Assembly (NCBI RefSeq): GCF_000826685.1
Contig: NZ_JROO01000006.1
Coordinates: 186,001 to 250,000, forward strand
Origin: Streptomonospora alba
GTDB lineage: Bacteria > Actinomycetota > Actinomycetes > Streptosporangiales > Streptosporangiaceae
Length of the DNA: 64,000 nt
Direction: 5' to 3'
Below, one piece after another: positions 1 to 8,913 of this stretch. Each line of letters opens with the position of its first letter. Position 1 is the first letter of the stretch. Below the pieces are notes generated by a model, which saw nothing but the letters and a program-made list of their open reading frames with translations, had not been told where the DNA came from and made no database searches. Made by a program: the position numbers and the translations under genes.

Positions 1-262
1 GGCGCAGCCGCTCCCGCCGGGCGGCGCGGTAGCGCGCGACAAGGCCGGGCGCGGGCGCGTCCGCCTTGGGCTCGCGCACGTCGACGATGGAGCTGAGCCG
101 CACCCGCTCGTCGAGATCGAAGTTGGGCTTGTCCTTGTGCTGGACGGTGCTGATGATCTCGACGTCGTGCCCCAGCCCGGCCATGGTGGTGGCCTGGGTG
201 AACACGGTGCGGATGGTGCCGCCTGTGCCGTAGGCGTTCAGCAGCAGGTAGCGGATCCTCAT
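1..262 (-). CDS. Glycosyltransferase family 4, N-terminal part (partial)
   Basis: The gene runs off the left edge, leaving about 87 N-terminal residues. It starts MRIRYLLLNAYGTGGTIRTV and continues with a GLGHDVEIIS segment. A GG-x-x-R loop after the first beta strand, followed by an L-x-x-x-GH-x-V strand, is the usual opening of GT-B glycosyltransferases of family 4, which transfer sugars from nucleotide-sugar donors. Its ATG overlaps the stop codon of the upstream gene in an ATGA, so it is translationally coupled to it and belongs to the sulfotransferase operon. Assembly of a surface glycopolymer is the likely job, inferred from context. The donor-binding C-terminal half is outside the window. 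Confidence 0.75.
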   Translation of the reverse strand, partial: MRIRYLLLNAYGTGGTIRTVFTQATTMAGLGHDVEIISTVQHKDKPNFDLDERVRLSSIVDVREPKADAPAPGLVARYRAARRERLR

Positions 263-765
263 GGCGATTCCTTGCCGGGTGAGCCGGACGTGCCGGGCGT
301 GCAGTCGATCGAAAGGTCTTCGTGGACGGTGTAGACGGGCCGCACCGTCATCCGCACGCCGTCGTCCTCGGCTTCCTGGGCGGGGAAGACCATGATCTTC
401 CTCTTGTTGCGGATGTCGTCCAGCCGGCGCCCCAACCGCAGCCGGCCGTCGGCGCCCTGGTCGAGGCGGTCATCGCGGACCACGTAGAGGTCCCACTTCA
501 GTCCGTCGTCGCCGACCGGCGAGGGATCGGGGCCGCGGGGGACGAAGTCCTCCAGCGGCACCGAGACCTCGAAACGGCTGCCTTCGACCTTGAGTTCGTG
601 CTGCATCCGGATGTCGGTGCCGCGCACCTCGGACACCAGGTGCCAGCGGCCGGGGTCGGAGTCGGAGTCGGTGCCGCCGTGGAAGTCGCCCACGATCCGG
701 ACGCGGCCGTCGCGCGGCCAGATCTCGGCGACCTCCGCGCGGAGTTCGGGGGGTTGCGCGTTCAC
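259..765 (-). CDS. Small protein of unknown function coupled to sulfotransferase
   Basis: A protein of 168 residues starting at a GTG that overlaps the sulfotransferase stop (GTGA); its own stop overlaps the next glycosyltransferase start (ATGA). The sequence is rich in charged residues and alternating beta-type segments (RVRIVGDFHG, WHLVSEVRG, KWDLYVVRDD) with no membrane segment or signal peptide, which suggests a beta-sandwich fold. I do not recognise a named family. Its place between a sulfotransferase and a glycosyltransferase, with overlaps at both ends, suggests an accessory role in making or modifying a surface polysaccharide or teichoic-acid-like polymer. That role is inferred from context only. 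Confidence 0.65.
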   Translation of the reverse strand: MNAQPPELRAEVAEIWPRDGRVRIVGDFHGGTDSDSDPGRWHLVSEVRGTDIRMQHELKVEGSRFEVSVPLEDFVPRGPDPSPVGDDGLKWDLYVVRDDRLDQGADGRLRLGRRLDDIRNKRKIMVFPAQEAEDDGVRMTVRPVYTVHEDLSIDCTPGTSGSPGKESP

Positions 766-1733
766 GTCGCGGCCACCCCTTCGCGCTCTCCGGAGCCGGC
801 GGCACCGGTGTCCTCGTCGTCGAGGTAGCCCCACTTGCGGCAGATGCTGCGCAGCGCCTCGGGGACCTCGTCGGCCGTGGGAAGGTCGCGGCCCGGCTGC
901 ACGCTGCCGGAGCGGATCTTGTCCTTCCAGTCGCCCAGGCCCTTGGTGAAGTCGCCCTTGGTGGTGTCGCCGTACTCCAGCATCCGCGGCTCGAACTCCA
1001 GGCCCAGGTAGTCGCAGATGCGCTGCAGCTCGCCGGCGGGGTCGGCCGTCAGCTCCTCGTAGTACACGGTGTGGGTGTCGGTGAGGCCCTCGCGCGCCCG
1101 CTGCGTGGCGTTCATGTAGCGCAGCGCGTCCTTTGCCGCCTCGTCGGCGTCGCGCTTCTCGGGGTCGGCCTCGTGCCAGGACTTGGCGATGGAGACCGGG
1201 TGGCGCAGCAGGCAGATGAAGCGGGCGTCGGGCCAGCAGGCGGCGAGGCGGTCCCAGACGAAGGCGTTGCTCGGTGTCTTCTCGACCACGAAGTCCTTGC
1301 CGGAGCGCGTGAGCTCGCGGTGCAGCACGCGGTCCCAGAGCAGGTGCTCGATGTCGCCGCGCTCCAGGCCGCAGGCCTCCATCGCGCGCTCGGAGAGCTT
1401 GGTGCGGAAGTGCACTTCCAGGCGGCGGATGTGCAGCTCGTGCGGCGCGTGCAGCTGCGAGTGGGCGTTGAGCAGCAGGCGGAGCAGGGTCGATCCAGAG
1501 CGCACCGGCGAGATGACGAAGACCGGGCGGTCCAGCAGGCGGTCCAGCTCCGGATTCTCCGGAGGGCGGAAGGGGACCTTCTCCTTCGGCGGCTTCTTGG
1601 CGCTCGCCGAGGCGGGGGCCGGCTCGGCCTTGGCGGCAGCGGACGCCTGCTTCTTCTTCGGGGCCCGGCGCAGCTCGACGCCCACGGTCGCACGGAGCGC
1701 CGAGTTCATCTTGCGTGGAAGATCCATGCTCAT
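762..1733 (-). CDS. Sulfotransferase family protein
   Basis: A protein of 323 residues. It opens with a basic, Ala/Lys-rich stretch of about 60 residues, then PVFVISPVRSGSTLLRLLLN, the 5'-phosphosulfate-binding loop of PAPS-dependent sulfotransferases. Near the middle FICLLRHPVSIAKSW matches the 3'-phosphate-binding motif, and the C-terminal region carries the typical YEELTADP and WGYLDDE segments. Family members move a sulfuryl group from PAPS to a carbohydrate or other acceptor. It heads a minus-strand operon with two coupled genes, so a glycan acceptor at the cell surface is likely. A second in-frame ATG lies two codons downstream, so the exact start is uncertain. Confidence 0.85.
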   Translation of the reverse strand: MSMDLPRKMNSALRATVGVELRRAPKKKQASAAAKAEPAPASASAKKPPKEKVPFRPPENPELDRLLDRPVFVISPVRSGSTLLRLLLNAHSQLHAPHELHIRRLEVHFRTKLSERAMEACGLERGDIEHLLWDRVLHRELTRSGKDFVVEKTPSNAFVWDRLAACWPDARFICLLRHPVSIAKSWHEADPEKRDADEAAKDALRYMNATQRAREGLTDTHTVYYEELTADPAGELQRICDYLGLEFEPRMLEYGDTTKGDFTKGLGDWKDKIRSGSVQPGRDLPTADEVPEALRSICRKWGYLDDEDTGAAGSGEREGVAAT

Positions 1734-2356
1734 GGAACTTATGGCTCTTTTCGACTGGGAGCAAAGGGAACGGACTCAGTTGGTTGGCGCCGCGACCGAC
1801 CGGCCACCGGGGTTTCGCCCCTGGTCAGGAGCGCTCCTGACGAATGGCGCTCAGCGGCGGCCACCGCGCGGCCATGCCACACACGCGAAGGCCCCGCACG
1901 CAGCCACACCCGGAAACCTCGACGGGCGAAGCCGTGGAGGCTGAGCACCGACGACCGCGGTAGGCGGGCCGGCGCCCGCCTCGGTCGTGGTGGCCGCCGG
2001 CCGGAATCCGCCGGGCCGTGAAGCCGACGACGCGGACAGTGCCACAATAACCGCCCCCGGACGGCCGATCGAGCACCTCGGCCTGCCGATGCCGCGGCGG
2101 AACGGGCCGCGGCCCCCTCGAGGATGGACCGTTCCCTGTCAGGGCCACATAAACGGTGCTGGTAGGCACGCTGCAGCACTGACGGTGACATAGGCCGCTT
2201 CTCTGCACAGAGGAAACCGCACCCGGAACCGGCCAGGATGACATCCACAAGACGGTTGCAACGTCCGCTGCCCCGAGCGTGCGGTGTGCTGCCGGTCTCC
2301 GGTGGGCGCGGCGGGTCCCGGGTGGGGTGGGGCTGCGGGGGTCTAGCATTGGCGAC
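1734..2356. other. Divergent intergenic region
   Basis: About 620 bases between the divergent sulfotransferase and MpaB-like genes. No convincing coding frame was seen on either strand. It should hold both promoters. The rightward one probably uses the TAGCAT box at 2343-2348. Confidence 0.5.
2343..2348 (+). promoter_or_regulatory. Putative -10 box for a leaderless transcript
   Basis: TAGCAT lies eight bases before the GTG at 2357. With no Shine-Dalgarno sequence before that GTG, this spacing suggests transcription starts at or next to the start codon. No clear -35 box is visible. Confidence 0.35.
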
Positions 2357-3199
2357 GTGGGGGGACAGCAGACGCGCGGGTCCGATCCGGCCGCGGAGGT
2401 CTACCGCGAGGCCGCGGCGCTGGGGGCGGCCGCCTACGCCATCCTGCTGCAGATCGCCCACCCGCGCGTGGGCCGGGGGGTGCGCGACCACAGCGACTTC
2501 GCGCAGCGGCCTGTCGACCGGCTGCGCGGCACGCTGGTGTTCGTCTACGGGCTGGTCTTCGGCACCCGTGAGGAGGCCGAGCGGGTCGCGGGCGTCGTGC
2601 GCAAGGCCCACACCCACGTCGCGGGCCCCGGCTACAGCGCGCAGGACCCCGATCTGCAGGTGTGGGTGGCGGCCACGCTCTACGCCTGCAACATGCACGT
2701 CCACGAACTGGTTTTCGGCCCGATGGCCCCTGAGGACAAGGATGCGGTCTACGAGACCGCGTCGGTGTTCGCCACCTCCCTGGGCTGCCCCCGCGAGCGC
2801 TGGCCGGCCACCCGCGCCGAATTCGAGCGGTACTGGGCCGGCATGGTCGCCTCCATCGAGGTCGACGACACCGCGCGCGCGATCACCGCGGACCTGTTCC
2901 ACCCCGCCAACCCCGTGGTGCGGGCGCTGGTGCGGGTGCAGCGCTTCCTGGCGTCGGGACTGCTGCCCGCACACGTGCGCGACGGATTCGGCCTGCAGTG
3001 GGGCCCGGTGCAGCAGCGGCGGTTCGACCGGCTTGTCGCCGTGGTCCGCGCCGTCTATCCACGGCTGCCGCTCGCCGTACGGACACTGCCGCGCGACTTC
3101 TACCTGCGCGACATGCGCCGGCGGTTCGCGCGCACCGACGCCGGCGACTCCCGCACCGGGCGCCGAGCCCGCTTCCGCATGACGGCGAGACGGCGATGA
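2357..3199 (+). CDS. MpaB-like oxygenase (DUF2236 family)
   Basis: A protein of 280 residues if it begins at the GTG at 2357; an ATG 26 codons upstream is open, but the conserved part starts after the GTG and a -10 box lies just before it. Features typical of DUF2236 are AYAILLQIAHPRVGRGVRDH near the N terminus, FGTREEA, a HTHVAG segment and an NMHVHELVFG helix. The family includes the heme protein MpaB and is distantly related to the latex-clearing oxygenase Lcp; the histidines are candidate heme ligands. The substrate is unknown. A second member of the family lies convergently 24 bases downstream. Classification is confident, function is not. Confidence 0.8.
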   Translation: MGGQQTRGSDPAAEVYREAAALGAAAYAILLQIAHPRVGRGVRDHSDFAQRPVDRLRGTLVFVYGLVFGTREEAERVAGVVRKAHTHVAGPGYSAQDPDLQVWVAATLYACNMHVHELVFGPMAPEDKDAVYETASVFATSLGCPRERWPATRAEFERYWAGMVASIEVDDTARAITADLFHPANPVVRALVRVQRFLASGLLPAHVRDGFGLQWGPVQQRRFDRLVAVVRAVYPRLPLAVRTLPRDFYLRDMRRRFARTDAGDSRTGRRARFRMTARRR

Positions 3200-3223
3200 C
3201 CGGACCCGGCGCCCCGCGGGTTC

Positions 3224-4159
3224 TCAGTCCGCGCGGGTGGGCTTGCGCAGCCACTTCTCGTCGATGTCGACGGGCTCCGCAGCACCGATGCTCTCCAGGG
3301 CGTAGCCGTGGGGATAACCCGGGTAGGTCCGGTTGCCGCGGTCGTCGGAGAGCCGCGAGGTGCGTCGCGGCGGCATCTGCGTGAGGATTCCGGCACGCAT
3401 CCGCAGCAGCGCGCGCACCATGGGGCGCACCCACCGGGGCGGGCGCGCGAAGCCGAACGCCTCCAGCATGGATTCGTCCAGCAGCGCCCGCACCCCGGCG
3501 TCGGCGGCCGGGCGCAGCGGGGCGGGGAACCAGGCGCGGAAGACGTCGAGCGTGGCTTGGCCGACGCGGGCGTTGGTGTCGGTGTAGCGGAAGTGCTCGC
3601 GCTCGTAGGCGTCTTTGAACTCGCGGAAGGAGTCGAGGTCGGCGGGGATGTCGCGGATGTTCATCCGCTTTCCCACCTCGCGGTAGTAGAGGTAGCCCGC
3701 TCGGCGCTCGGCCTCGGTCAGGTCCCGCCAGCCGTACTGGGCGATCCAGTCGATGGGCTCGAAGACGAAGGTCGACAGCACGTAGAGCATGTCGCCGTTG
3801 GAGATGTCGTAGCGGTTGTGCATCCTGTTGATGTTGCGCAGGCTCTGGCGGCCGCGCTCGGAGTCGACACCGTGCTCGGTCATCTCGTTCATCAGGATCG
3901 AGGTGTCGTCGTAGCGCTTCTGGCCGCAGCGGGAGAACTCGCCGGTGGCGTCCAGCAGGGCCGAGATGGAGGGCACGCAGTAGGTGCGGTACAGCGCCAA
4001 CTCCAGGGCACGGTTGTAGTCCCAGGGGAACTCGTAGCCGACGGAGATCCGGTAGATCGTGTGGTAGTCGGTCTCGGGGTCGAGTTCGGCGATGCGGCGC
4101 AGCCAGCGGGTGCGGTCGCGGCGGAGGGCCGCGGGCGGGGCGAGCGGCAGCAGGGGCAA
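3224..4159 (-). CDS. MpaB-like oxygenase (DUF2236 family), second copy
   Basis: A protein of about 311 residues. I chose the TTG at 4159 because AAGGAG sits six bases before it; the frame stays open further upstream (GTG at 4210, TTG at 4255) without a ribosome-binding site. It has the other common DUF2236 signature: DYHTIYRI, YEFPWDYNRALELALYRT, FSRCGQKRYDDT, IDWIAQYGWRDL and a YREVGKRMNI helix. It belongs to a different branch from the neighbour at 2357, so this is not a recent duplication. Such proteins are predicted heme oxygenases acting on lipids or secondary metabolites. The divergent P450 at 4733 makes an oxidative tailoring role plausible, but that is inference. Confidence 0.8.
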   Translation of the reverse strand: MPLLPLAPPAALRRDRTRWLRRIAELDPETDYHTIYRISVGYEFPWDYNRALELALYRTYCVPSISALLDATGEFSRCGQKRYDDTSILMNEMTEHGVDSERGRQSLRNINRMHNRYDISNGDMLYVLSTFVFEPIDWIAQYGWRDLTEAERRAGYLYYREVGKRMNIRDIPADLDSFREFKDAYEREHFRYTDTNARVGQATLDVFRAWFPAPLRPAADAGVRALLDESMLEAFGFARPPRWVRPMVRALLRMRAGILTQMPPRRTSRLSDDRGNRTYPGYPHGYALESIGAAEPVDIDEKWLRKPTRAD

Positions 4160-4732
4160 GGCGTGCTCCTTCGCACGATGCGGGGCGGGTGAGGGGCCGA
4201 CGGCGGGCACGGGCCGCGGGCGGCGCGCGCGGCCGAAACGGCCGTCGGCTCGCAACCGACTGTAGAACGCCTACTTCCGGTTGGCGTAACGGGCACCCGG
4301 AAATGCGGTATCGCTGAGCTGCGACGCGCGTCCGGAATCGACGGGGCAGCACCCGCGAACGAATCGCCGGAAACCCTCGGAGGCCATTTCGGAGGCTCGT
4401 GACCTGGTCATTCTCTCTCCAGTAGGGTTCGTCCACGAGTACGGGCCCCGGCGGATTCCCTCCCCCGGGATGTGGCCGCCCGGATCGCCCGCAGGGCGCC
4501 GGATCGGGCCCGCCGCGCAACCGATGGGCGCCCGAAATTCGGTTCCGAACCTCCAGTCGGCAGAGACCGAAACCGATTCCCCGGATTCGGTGTGTGATAA
4601 ACGAGTCGACCAGTGTGATGTAGCACGTCGGTTGGGAACTCACATTCTCCGCGTACACGCCTGGATCATGACGAATCACTTCCCTACCCTGGGACGAGCC
4701 GACCTTCGCCCCCCTCATTAGTGAGGCGCAGC
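4160..4732. other. Divergent intergenic region upstream of P450
   Basis: About 570 bases with no supported gene. The base composition drops near 4570-4690, consistent with promoters. A TACCCT box at 4684-4689 could be the -10 element of the P450 gene; its -35 is not clear. Confidence 0.4.
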
Positions 4733-5977
4733 ATGACCATCGTTCCGGACACTCCCGGCATCCCCGACATCGTCTCCGCGGAGTTCAACGCCGACCCCTA
4801 CTCCGCCTACCGGATCATGCGCAGCGAGGCACCGCTCATCTGGCACGAGCCGATGCAGAGCTACATCGTCTCGCGCTACGAGGACGTTCAGCGGGCGTTC
4901 AAGGACGAGGTGTTCACCACCGCCAACTACGACTGGCAGCTGGAGCCGGTGCACGGGCGTACGATCCTCCAGCTCAGCGGCCGCGAGCACGCGGTACGGC
5001 GGGCCCTGGTGGCGCCGGCCTTCCGCGGCGGCGAGCTGCGCGACAAGTTCCGCCCGGTGATCGAGCGCAACGCCCGCGAACTGATCGACGAGTTCCGCGA
5101 GGACGGCTCGGTCGACCTGGTGTCGCAGTTCGCCACGCACTTCCCGATCAACGTCATCGTCGACATGCTGGGCTTGGACAAGTCCGACCACGACCGGTTC
5201 CACAAGTGGTACACCAGCATCATCGCCTTCCTGGGCAACCTCACCCAGGACCCCGACGTCATGGCCGACGGCTTGCGCACGCGCGAGGAGTTCGCCGAGT
5301 ACATGATCCCGATCATCCGGGAGCGCCGCGAGAACCCCGGTGACGACCTGCTGTCGGCGCTGTGCCGCGCCGAGATCGACGGCACCTCGATGAGCGACGA
5401 CGACATCAAGGCGTTCTGTAGCCTGCTGCTGGCCGCCGGCGGCGAGACCACCGACAAGGCGCTCGCTGCGATGTTCGCCAACCTGCTGAGCCACCCCGAC
5501 CAGCTGGAGGCGGTCCGCGAGGACCGCTCGCTCATCCCCAAGGCCTTCGCCGAGACGCTGCGCTACAGCCCGCCGGTGCACATGATCATGCGCCAGCCGT
5601 CCGAGGACGTCGTCTTCAGCGGCGGCGAGGTTCCCGCGGGCAGCACGGTGACCTGCCTGATCGGTGCGGCCAACCGCGACCCCGAGCGCTACGCCGACCC
5701 CGACTCCTTCGACATCTTCCGCGAGGAGATCGACGCCTCCACCGCCTTCACCGCGGCGGCCGGGCACCTGGCCTTCGCCCTGGGCCGGCACTTCTGCGTG
5801 GGCGCGCTGCTGGCCGAGACGGAGGTCGAGGTCGCGGCGAACATGCTGCTGGACGCGATGCCCGACGCCCGCCTGTCCGCCGACTACTCCGCAGAGGAGA
5901 AGGGCGTGTTCACCCGCGGACCGGCGGACGTGCCGGTCGAGTTCACGCCGCGCAGCGCGGTCTCCGCGGGGGTCTGA
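4733..5977 (+). CDS. Cytochrome P450
   Basis: A protein of 414 residues starting at the ATG at 4733, with GAGG six bases upstream (a GTG at 4721 is also open). It has all P450 hallmarks: the I-helix oxygen-binding motif AAGGETTDKA near residue 240, the K-helix ExxR as ETLR near 273, and the heme loop FALGRHFCVGA with the thiolate cysteine near 355. It is soluble, of bacterial class I type, and needs a ferredoxin partner not encoded here. The GRHFCVG loop resembles P450s associated with cyclodipeptide pathways, but no cyclodipeptide synthase is in the window, so the substrate is unknown. It is unlike the CYP157-type genes nearby. Confidence 0.9.
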   Translation: MTIVPDTPGIPDIVSAEFNADPYSAYRIMRSEAPLIWHEPMQSYIVSRYEDVQRAFKDEVFTTANYDWQLEPVHGRTILQLSGREHAVRRALVAPAFRGGELRDKFRPVIERNARELIDEFREDGSVDLVSQFATHFPINVIVDMLGLDKSDHDRFHKWYTSIIAFLGNLTQDPDVMADGLRTREEFAEYMIPIIRERRENPGDDLLSALCRAEIDGTSMSDDDIKAFCSLLLAAGGETTDKALAAMFANLLSHPDQLEAVREDRSLIPKAFAETLRYSPPVHMIMRQPSEDVVFSGGEVPAGSTVTCLIGAANRDPERYADPDSFDIFREEIDASTAFTAAAGHLAFALGRHFCVGALLAETEVEVAANMLLDAMPDARLSADYSAEEKGVFTRGPADVPVEFTPRSAVSAGV

Positions 5978-6001
5978 CCCGTCTGAGCCGAAACGACGAC
6001 G

Positions 6002-6029
6002 GGGGGGCCGCTGCGCGCAGCGGCCCCCC
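6002..6029. terminator. Bidirectional terminator hairpin
   Basis: GGGGGGCCGCTGC and its exact complement GCAGCGGCCCCCC are separated by two bases, giving a 13-bp stem followed by TTT on the plus strand. It lies between the convergent P450 genes ending at 5977 and 6096. Confidence 0.8.
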
Positions 6030-6095
6030 GTTTCGCGGTCGCGCGGCGCCTCCGCCGAGGGCGGTCGGTAGGCGGTGCGCGCACAGCGGATGGAA

Positions 6096-7388
6096 CTACA
6101 TCGCGCGCTCATCGATGGGAATCGCCGGGGTGAAGTGCACCGGCAGGGAGTACAGGCCGCGCATCCACACCGAGGGCCGCCACTCCAGCTTCTCCTCGGG
6201 CACGCTCAGCTCGATGTCGGGCAGCCGGTCCAGCAGCACCTCGACCGCGTTGCGCGCGATGACCTCGGCCAGCTCGGGGGCCGGGAACGGGCATCCGTGC
6301 TCGCCGTGCCCGAAGGACATGTGCGCGCGGTTGGCGCCGGAGTCCAGCTGCTCTTCGGGCTGCACCCGCGGGTCGGCGTTGGCCGCAGCCAGGCCCAGCA
6401 CCAGCAGGTCGCCGCGGTTGATGCGGCGTCCGCCCAGCTCGCAGGCCTGCACCGCCCAGCGCCCGATGAAGTTCTGGGTCGGGGTGTCGCGCCACAGCAC
6501 CTCGTTGAGCGCCTGGACCGCACTGCTGCGCCCGCCCTGCAGGCTCACGGAGAACCTGTCGTCGACGAACATGTGCCGCAGCGTGTTGGCGATCCAGTTG
6601 CCGGTGGGCGCCTGCGCGGCCGACATCATCACCAGCAGGTCGATGACGATTTCCTCGTCGGTGAGCCGGGCGGAGTGCTCGATCAGCCGGGTGGGCACGT
6701 CCTGGCCCGGGTGGGCGTGGGAGTCGGCGACCAGCCGCTGCATGCGCTCCTGCACCCGCTGGTGCGCCTCCGCGGCGTTGCCCTTGACGTCCAGGGAGTC
6801 GAGGATGTCGCGCACCATGGCGGGCACGTCGGCCAGCGGCAGCCCGTACAGCTCGGCGACGACACGGGCCGGGATCTGGTGGGCGTACTGCGACACCAGC
6901 TCGGCCTGGCCGTCGCCGCTGAACTCGTTGATCAGTTCGTCGGCGACCCGCTGGCAGATCAGCGCGAGCTCGGTGCGGTCGACCTCGTCCAGCGCATCGC
7001 CGAGCGCGCCCGCGCGGCGCTGGTGCTCGGTGGCCTCGGCGAACATCACCGAAGGGGTCCAGCCGACATAGGGCATCAGCGGCCAGTCGTCGGGGATGTG
7101 GTCCCACATGTTCCAGCGGCGGCAGTCGCGCGCGAACCACTGCGGATTGCTGGTGACGTAGTGCACCTCGCGATAGCCCATCACGAACCACGCCGGGATG
7201 TCGCCGTCGAGCAGGATCGGGGCGACCGGGCCGTAGCGCCACCGCATGTCGTGGTAGAGGGTGCCGGGGTCCACGGCGATGTCGGGGCCGTAGAACCGCA
7301 CGGCCTGGTCGTGGTCGGGGTAGCCGGTCACGGCGGGAGCGGGCGCCGGCTGCCGATCGGACTCAGGTGAGTTGGAGACGTTGGTCAC
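6096..7388 (-). CDS. cvnE: Conservon P450, CYP157-like (CvnE)
   Basis: A protein of 430 residues starting at a GTG that overlaps the stop of the GTPase gene (GTGA). The heme loop is SFGHGEHGCPFPAPE with the cysteine near residue 365. The K-helix ExxR motif found in almost all P450s is missing; its place is taken by NEVLW near residue 295. This matches the published CYP157 family of Streptomyces, whose CYP157C1 has EQSLW instead. CYP157 members are the usual last gene of conservons. Their activity is unclear and may depend on the conservon signalling proteins. It is the fifth gene of a complete cvnABCDE operon. Confidence 0.9.
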   Translation of the reverse strand: MTNVSNSPESDRQPAPAPAVTGYPDHDQAVRFYGPDIAVDPGTLYHDMRWRYGPVAPILLDGDIPAWFVMGYREVHYVTSNPQWFARDCRRWNMWDHIPDDWPLMPYVGWTPSVMFAEATEHQRRAGALGDALDEVDRTELALICQRVADELINEFSGDGQAELVSQYAHQIPARVVAELYGLPLADVPAMVRDILDSLDVKGNAAEAHQRVQERMQRLVADSHAHPGQDVPTRLIEHSARLTDEEIVIDLLVMMSAAQAPTGNWIANTLRHMFVDDRFSVSLQGGRSSAVQALNEVLWRDTPTQNFIGRWAVQACELGGRRINRGDLLVLGLAAANADPRVQPEEQLDSGANRAHMSFGHGEHGCPFPAPELAEVIARNAVEVLLDRLPDIELSVPEEKLEWRPSVWMRGLYSLPVHFTPAIPIDERAM

Positions 7389-8020
7389 GGCGTGCCCTCC
7401 CTGGCGGGCGACGGTGCGTACAAGTCGTTGAGATGGCGGACCAGGGAGATCAGCACGGCCTTGCAGTCATCCCTGCTCCTGGCGTCGCATTCGACGAGCG
7501 GGACCCCCTCGGACAGGTCGAGCGCCTCGCGAAGCGCATCCAGGCCGGGCCCCGCCTCGAACCGGTTGATCGCCACGACGAACGGCGTGCCGTGCGCCTC
7601 CAGCCGATCGATCGCATACCAGGACTCCTCCACTCGCCGGGGGTCGACCAGCACCACGGCGCCCAGGCTGCCGGCGAACAGCTGGTCCCACAGGAACCAG
7701 AACCGCTCCTGGCCGGGCGCGCCGAACAGGTAGAGGATCTTGTCCTCGGTGATGGTGATGCGGCCGAAGTCGAAGGCCGCCGTTGTGGTGGTCTTGCTGC
7801 GCACGCGCGAGGGGTCGTCGACGCCCACGCTCGCCTCGGTCATGACCTCTTCGGTGCTCAGCGGCCGGATCTCGCTGACCGCTCCCACCATGGTCGTCTT
7901 GCCCACGCCGAATCCGCCGACAACGACGATCTTGAGTGCGTCCTGGGCGTCGGCCGACAGCGGCGCGGGCGCGGGGGAACCGGGGGATTGCACGGGGATG
8001 TCAGAGGCGTTGGAGTGCAT
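7385..8020 (-). CDS. cvnD: Conservon GTPase (CvnD)
   Basis: A small Ras-like GTPase of 211 residues. The P-loop is VVGGFGVGKTTMVG near residue 33, the switch II region is LFGAPGQERF, and the base-recognition loop is NRFE in place of NKxD. A low-complexity Pro/Ala N terminus precedes the G domain. In Streptomyces conservons CvnD is a membrane-associated GTPase that works with the CvnA kinase, the CvnB roadblock protein and the CvnC protein, in a complex compared with eukaryotic G-protein receptors. The gene overlaps cvnC at its start and cvnE at its stop. The GAPGQ glutamine needed for hydrolysis is present. Confidence 0.93.
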   Translation of the reverse strand: MHSNASDIPVQSPGSPAPAPLSADAQDALKIVVVGGFGVGKTTMVGAVSEIRPLSTEEVMTEASVGVDDPSRVRSKTTTTAAFDFGRITITEDKILYLFGAPGQERFWFLWDQLFAGSLGAVVLVDPRRVEESWYAIDRLEAHGTPFVVAINRFEAGPGLDALREALDLSEGVPLVECDARSRDDCKAVLISLVRHLNDLYAPSPAREGTP

Positions 8021-8366
8021 CGAGCACCTGCTTCAGGGTCTCGGGGGCGGGGGTGTGCGCCTGCGCGTCCGCGACGGAGGAGGACGGGTGGCGGACGGTG
8101 ATCCGGCCCATGTCCAGCAGGTCGCGCAGCAGGATGGTGACGACGCTCACCGGCATGCCGAGGGTGGCCGAGATCTCCACGACCGCCGTCGGCCGCTCGC
8201 ACATCCGCAGGATCCGCATGTGCTCGGACTGCATGCCCGCCTTGGGTTCGCACTCGCTGACGATGAGCGTGACGCTGTCGAAGATGCCCTCGTCGGAGCG
8301 GCTGCGGCCGCCGGTGACGGTATAGAGGCGATCGGGATCCTCGCGGTCGATAGGTCGTGGATTCAT
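8001..8366 (-). CDS. cvnC: Conservon DUF742 protein (CvnC)
   Basis: A protein of 121 residues with the DUF742 fold, a winged-helix-like domain. Recognisable segments are DRLYTVTGGRSRSD near the N terminus, CERPTAVVEISATLGMPVSVVTILLRDLLDMG in the middle (given here only as a landmark from about residue 57 to 90) and a C-terminal LKQVLDALQRL. CvnC members partner CvnA, CvnB and CvnD. The ATG overlaps the stop of cvnB and the stop lies inside the start of cvnD by 20 bases, so the three are translationally coupled. It probably acts as an adaptor rather than a DNA-binding regulator, which is inference from the family. Confidence 0.9.
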   Translation of the reverse strand: MNPRPIDREDPDRLYTVTGGRSRSDEGIFDSVTLIVSECEPKAGMQSEHMRILRMCERPTAVVEISATLGMPVSVVTILLRDLLDMGRITVRHPSSSVADAQAHTPAPETLKQVLDALQRL

Positions 8367-8785
8367 GACGCCGGATCACCGCTGTACTGCGGCGTTCGCG
8401 GGTCGGCGGTGAGGTAGGAGCCGATCTGCTCGACGAGCTCGTTCATGTTGTGGCCGACGATTCCGACGTCGGTGTCCTCCTCGGCCACCACGGCCAGGTG
8501 GGCGCCCGCGCCTGCGGGGACGATGAGCAGGACGCCGCCCGCGAACTCCACCATGGCCTGGCCGGAGGTGATGCTGCCGTCGCCGAACTCCGCGGAGGCG
8601 CTCAGCGACAGGCTCTGGATTCCGGCGGCGACGGCGGCGAGCTGGTCGGCCCGGTCGCCGTCGAGCTGGGGGGTGAAGACCATCTTCAGCCCGTCCCGGG
8701 ACAGCACGAGCGCGTGCCGGGCGCCCGGGGTCTTCGCGAGCAGGTTCTCAAGCAACCAATCGAGGCCGCGGTCTGCAGTGCTCAT
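8363..8785 (-). CDS. cvnB: Conservon roadblock/LC7 protein (CvnB)
   Basis: A protein of about 140 residues in the roadblock/LC7 (MglB-like) family. It starts MSTADRGLDWLLENLL and contains the family landmarks HALVLSRDGL, AAGIQSLS and VVAEEDTDVGIVGHNMN. Roadblock proteins form dimers that bind small GTPases and often act as activating proteins; here the partner is CvnD. The start is uncertain: the ATG at 8785 has AAGGAG 14 bases upstream, while a GTG at 8800 is open but abuts the AAGGA directly, which is too close. The gene follows cvnA and overlaps cvnC. Confidence 0.9.
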   Translation of the reverse strand: MSTADRGLDWLLENLLAKTPGARHALVLSRDGLKMVFTPQLDGDRADQLAAVAAGIQSLSLSASAEFGDGSITSGQAMVEFAGGVLLIVPAGAGAHLAVVAEEDTDVGIVGHNMNELVEQIGSYLTADPRTPQYSGDPAS

Positions 8786-8913
8786 GGTGATCTGTGCCAC
8801 TCCTTGTTCAAGTCATACGGGCGCTGCGGTGCCCGAGAGGAACGCTCCATGGCCGGCGGCGCCCCATCGGCGTCGCAGCGGCGCTGAAGAAAGCCGCGAT
8901 CGGAGCGACCGGT

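Noticed and set aside
259-1764. A long minus-strand frame of about 500 codons across the sulfotransferase
   Set aside because: Its first two thirds are Arg/Pro-rich shadow of the sulfotransferase. Only the end, from the GTG at 765, reads as a protein.
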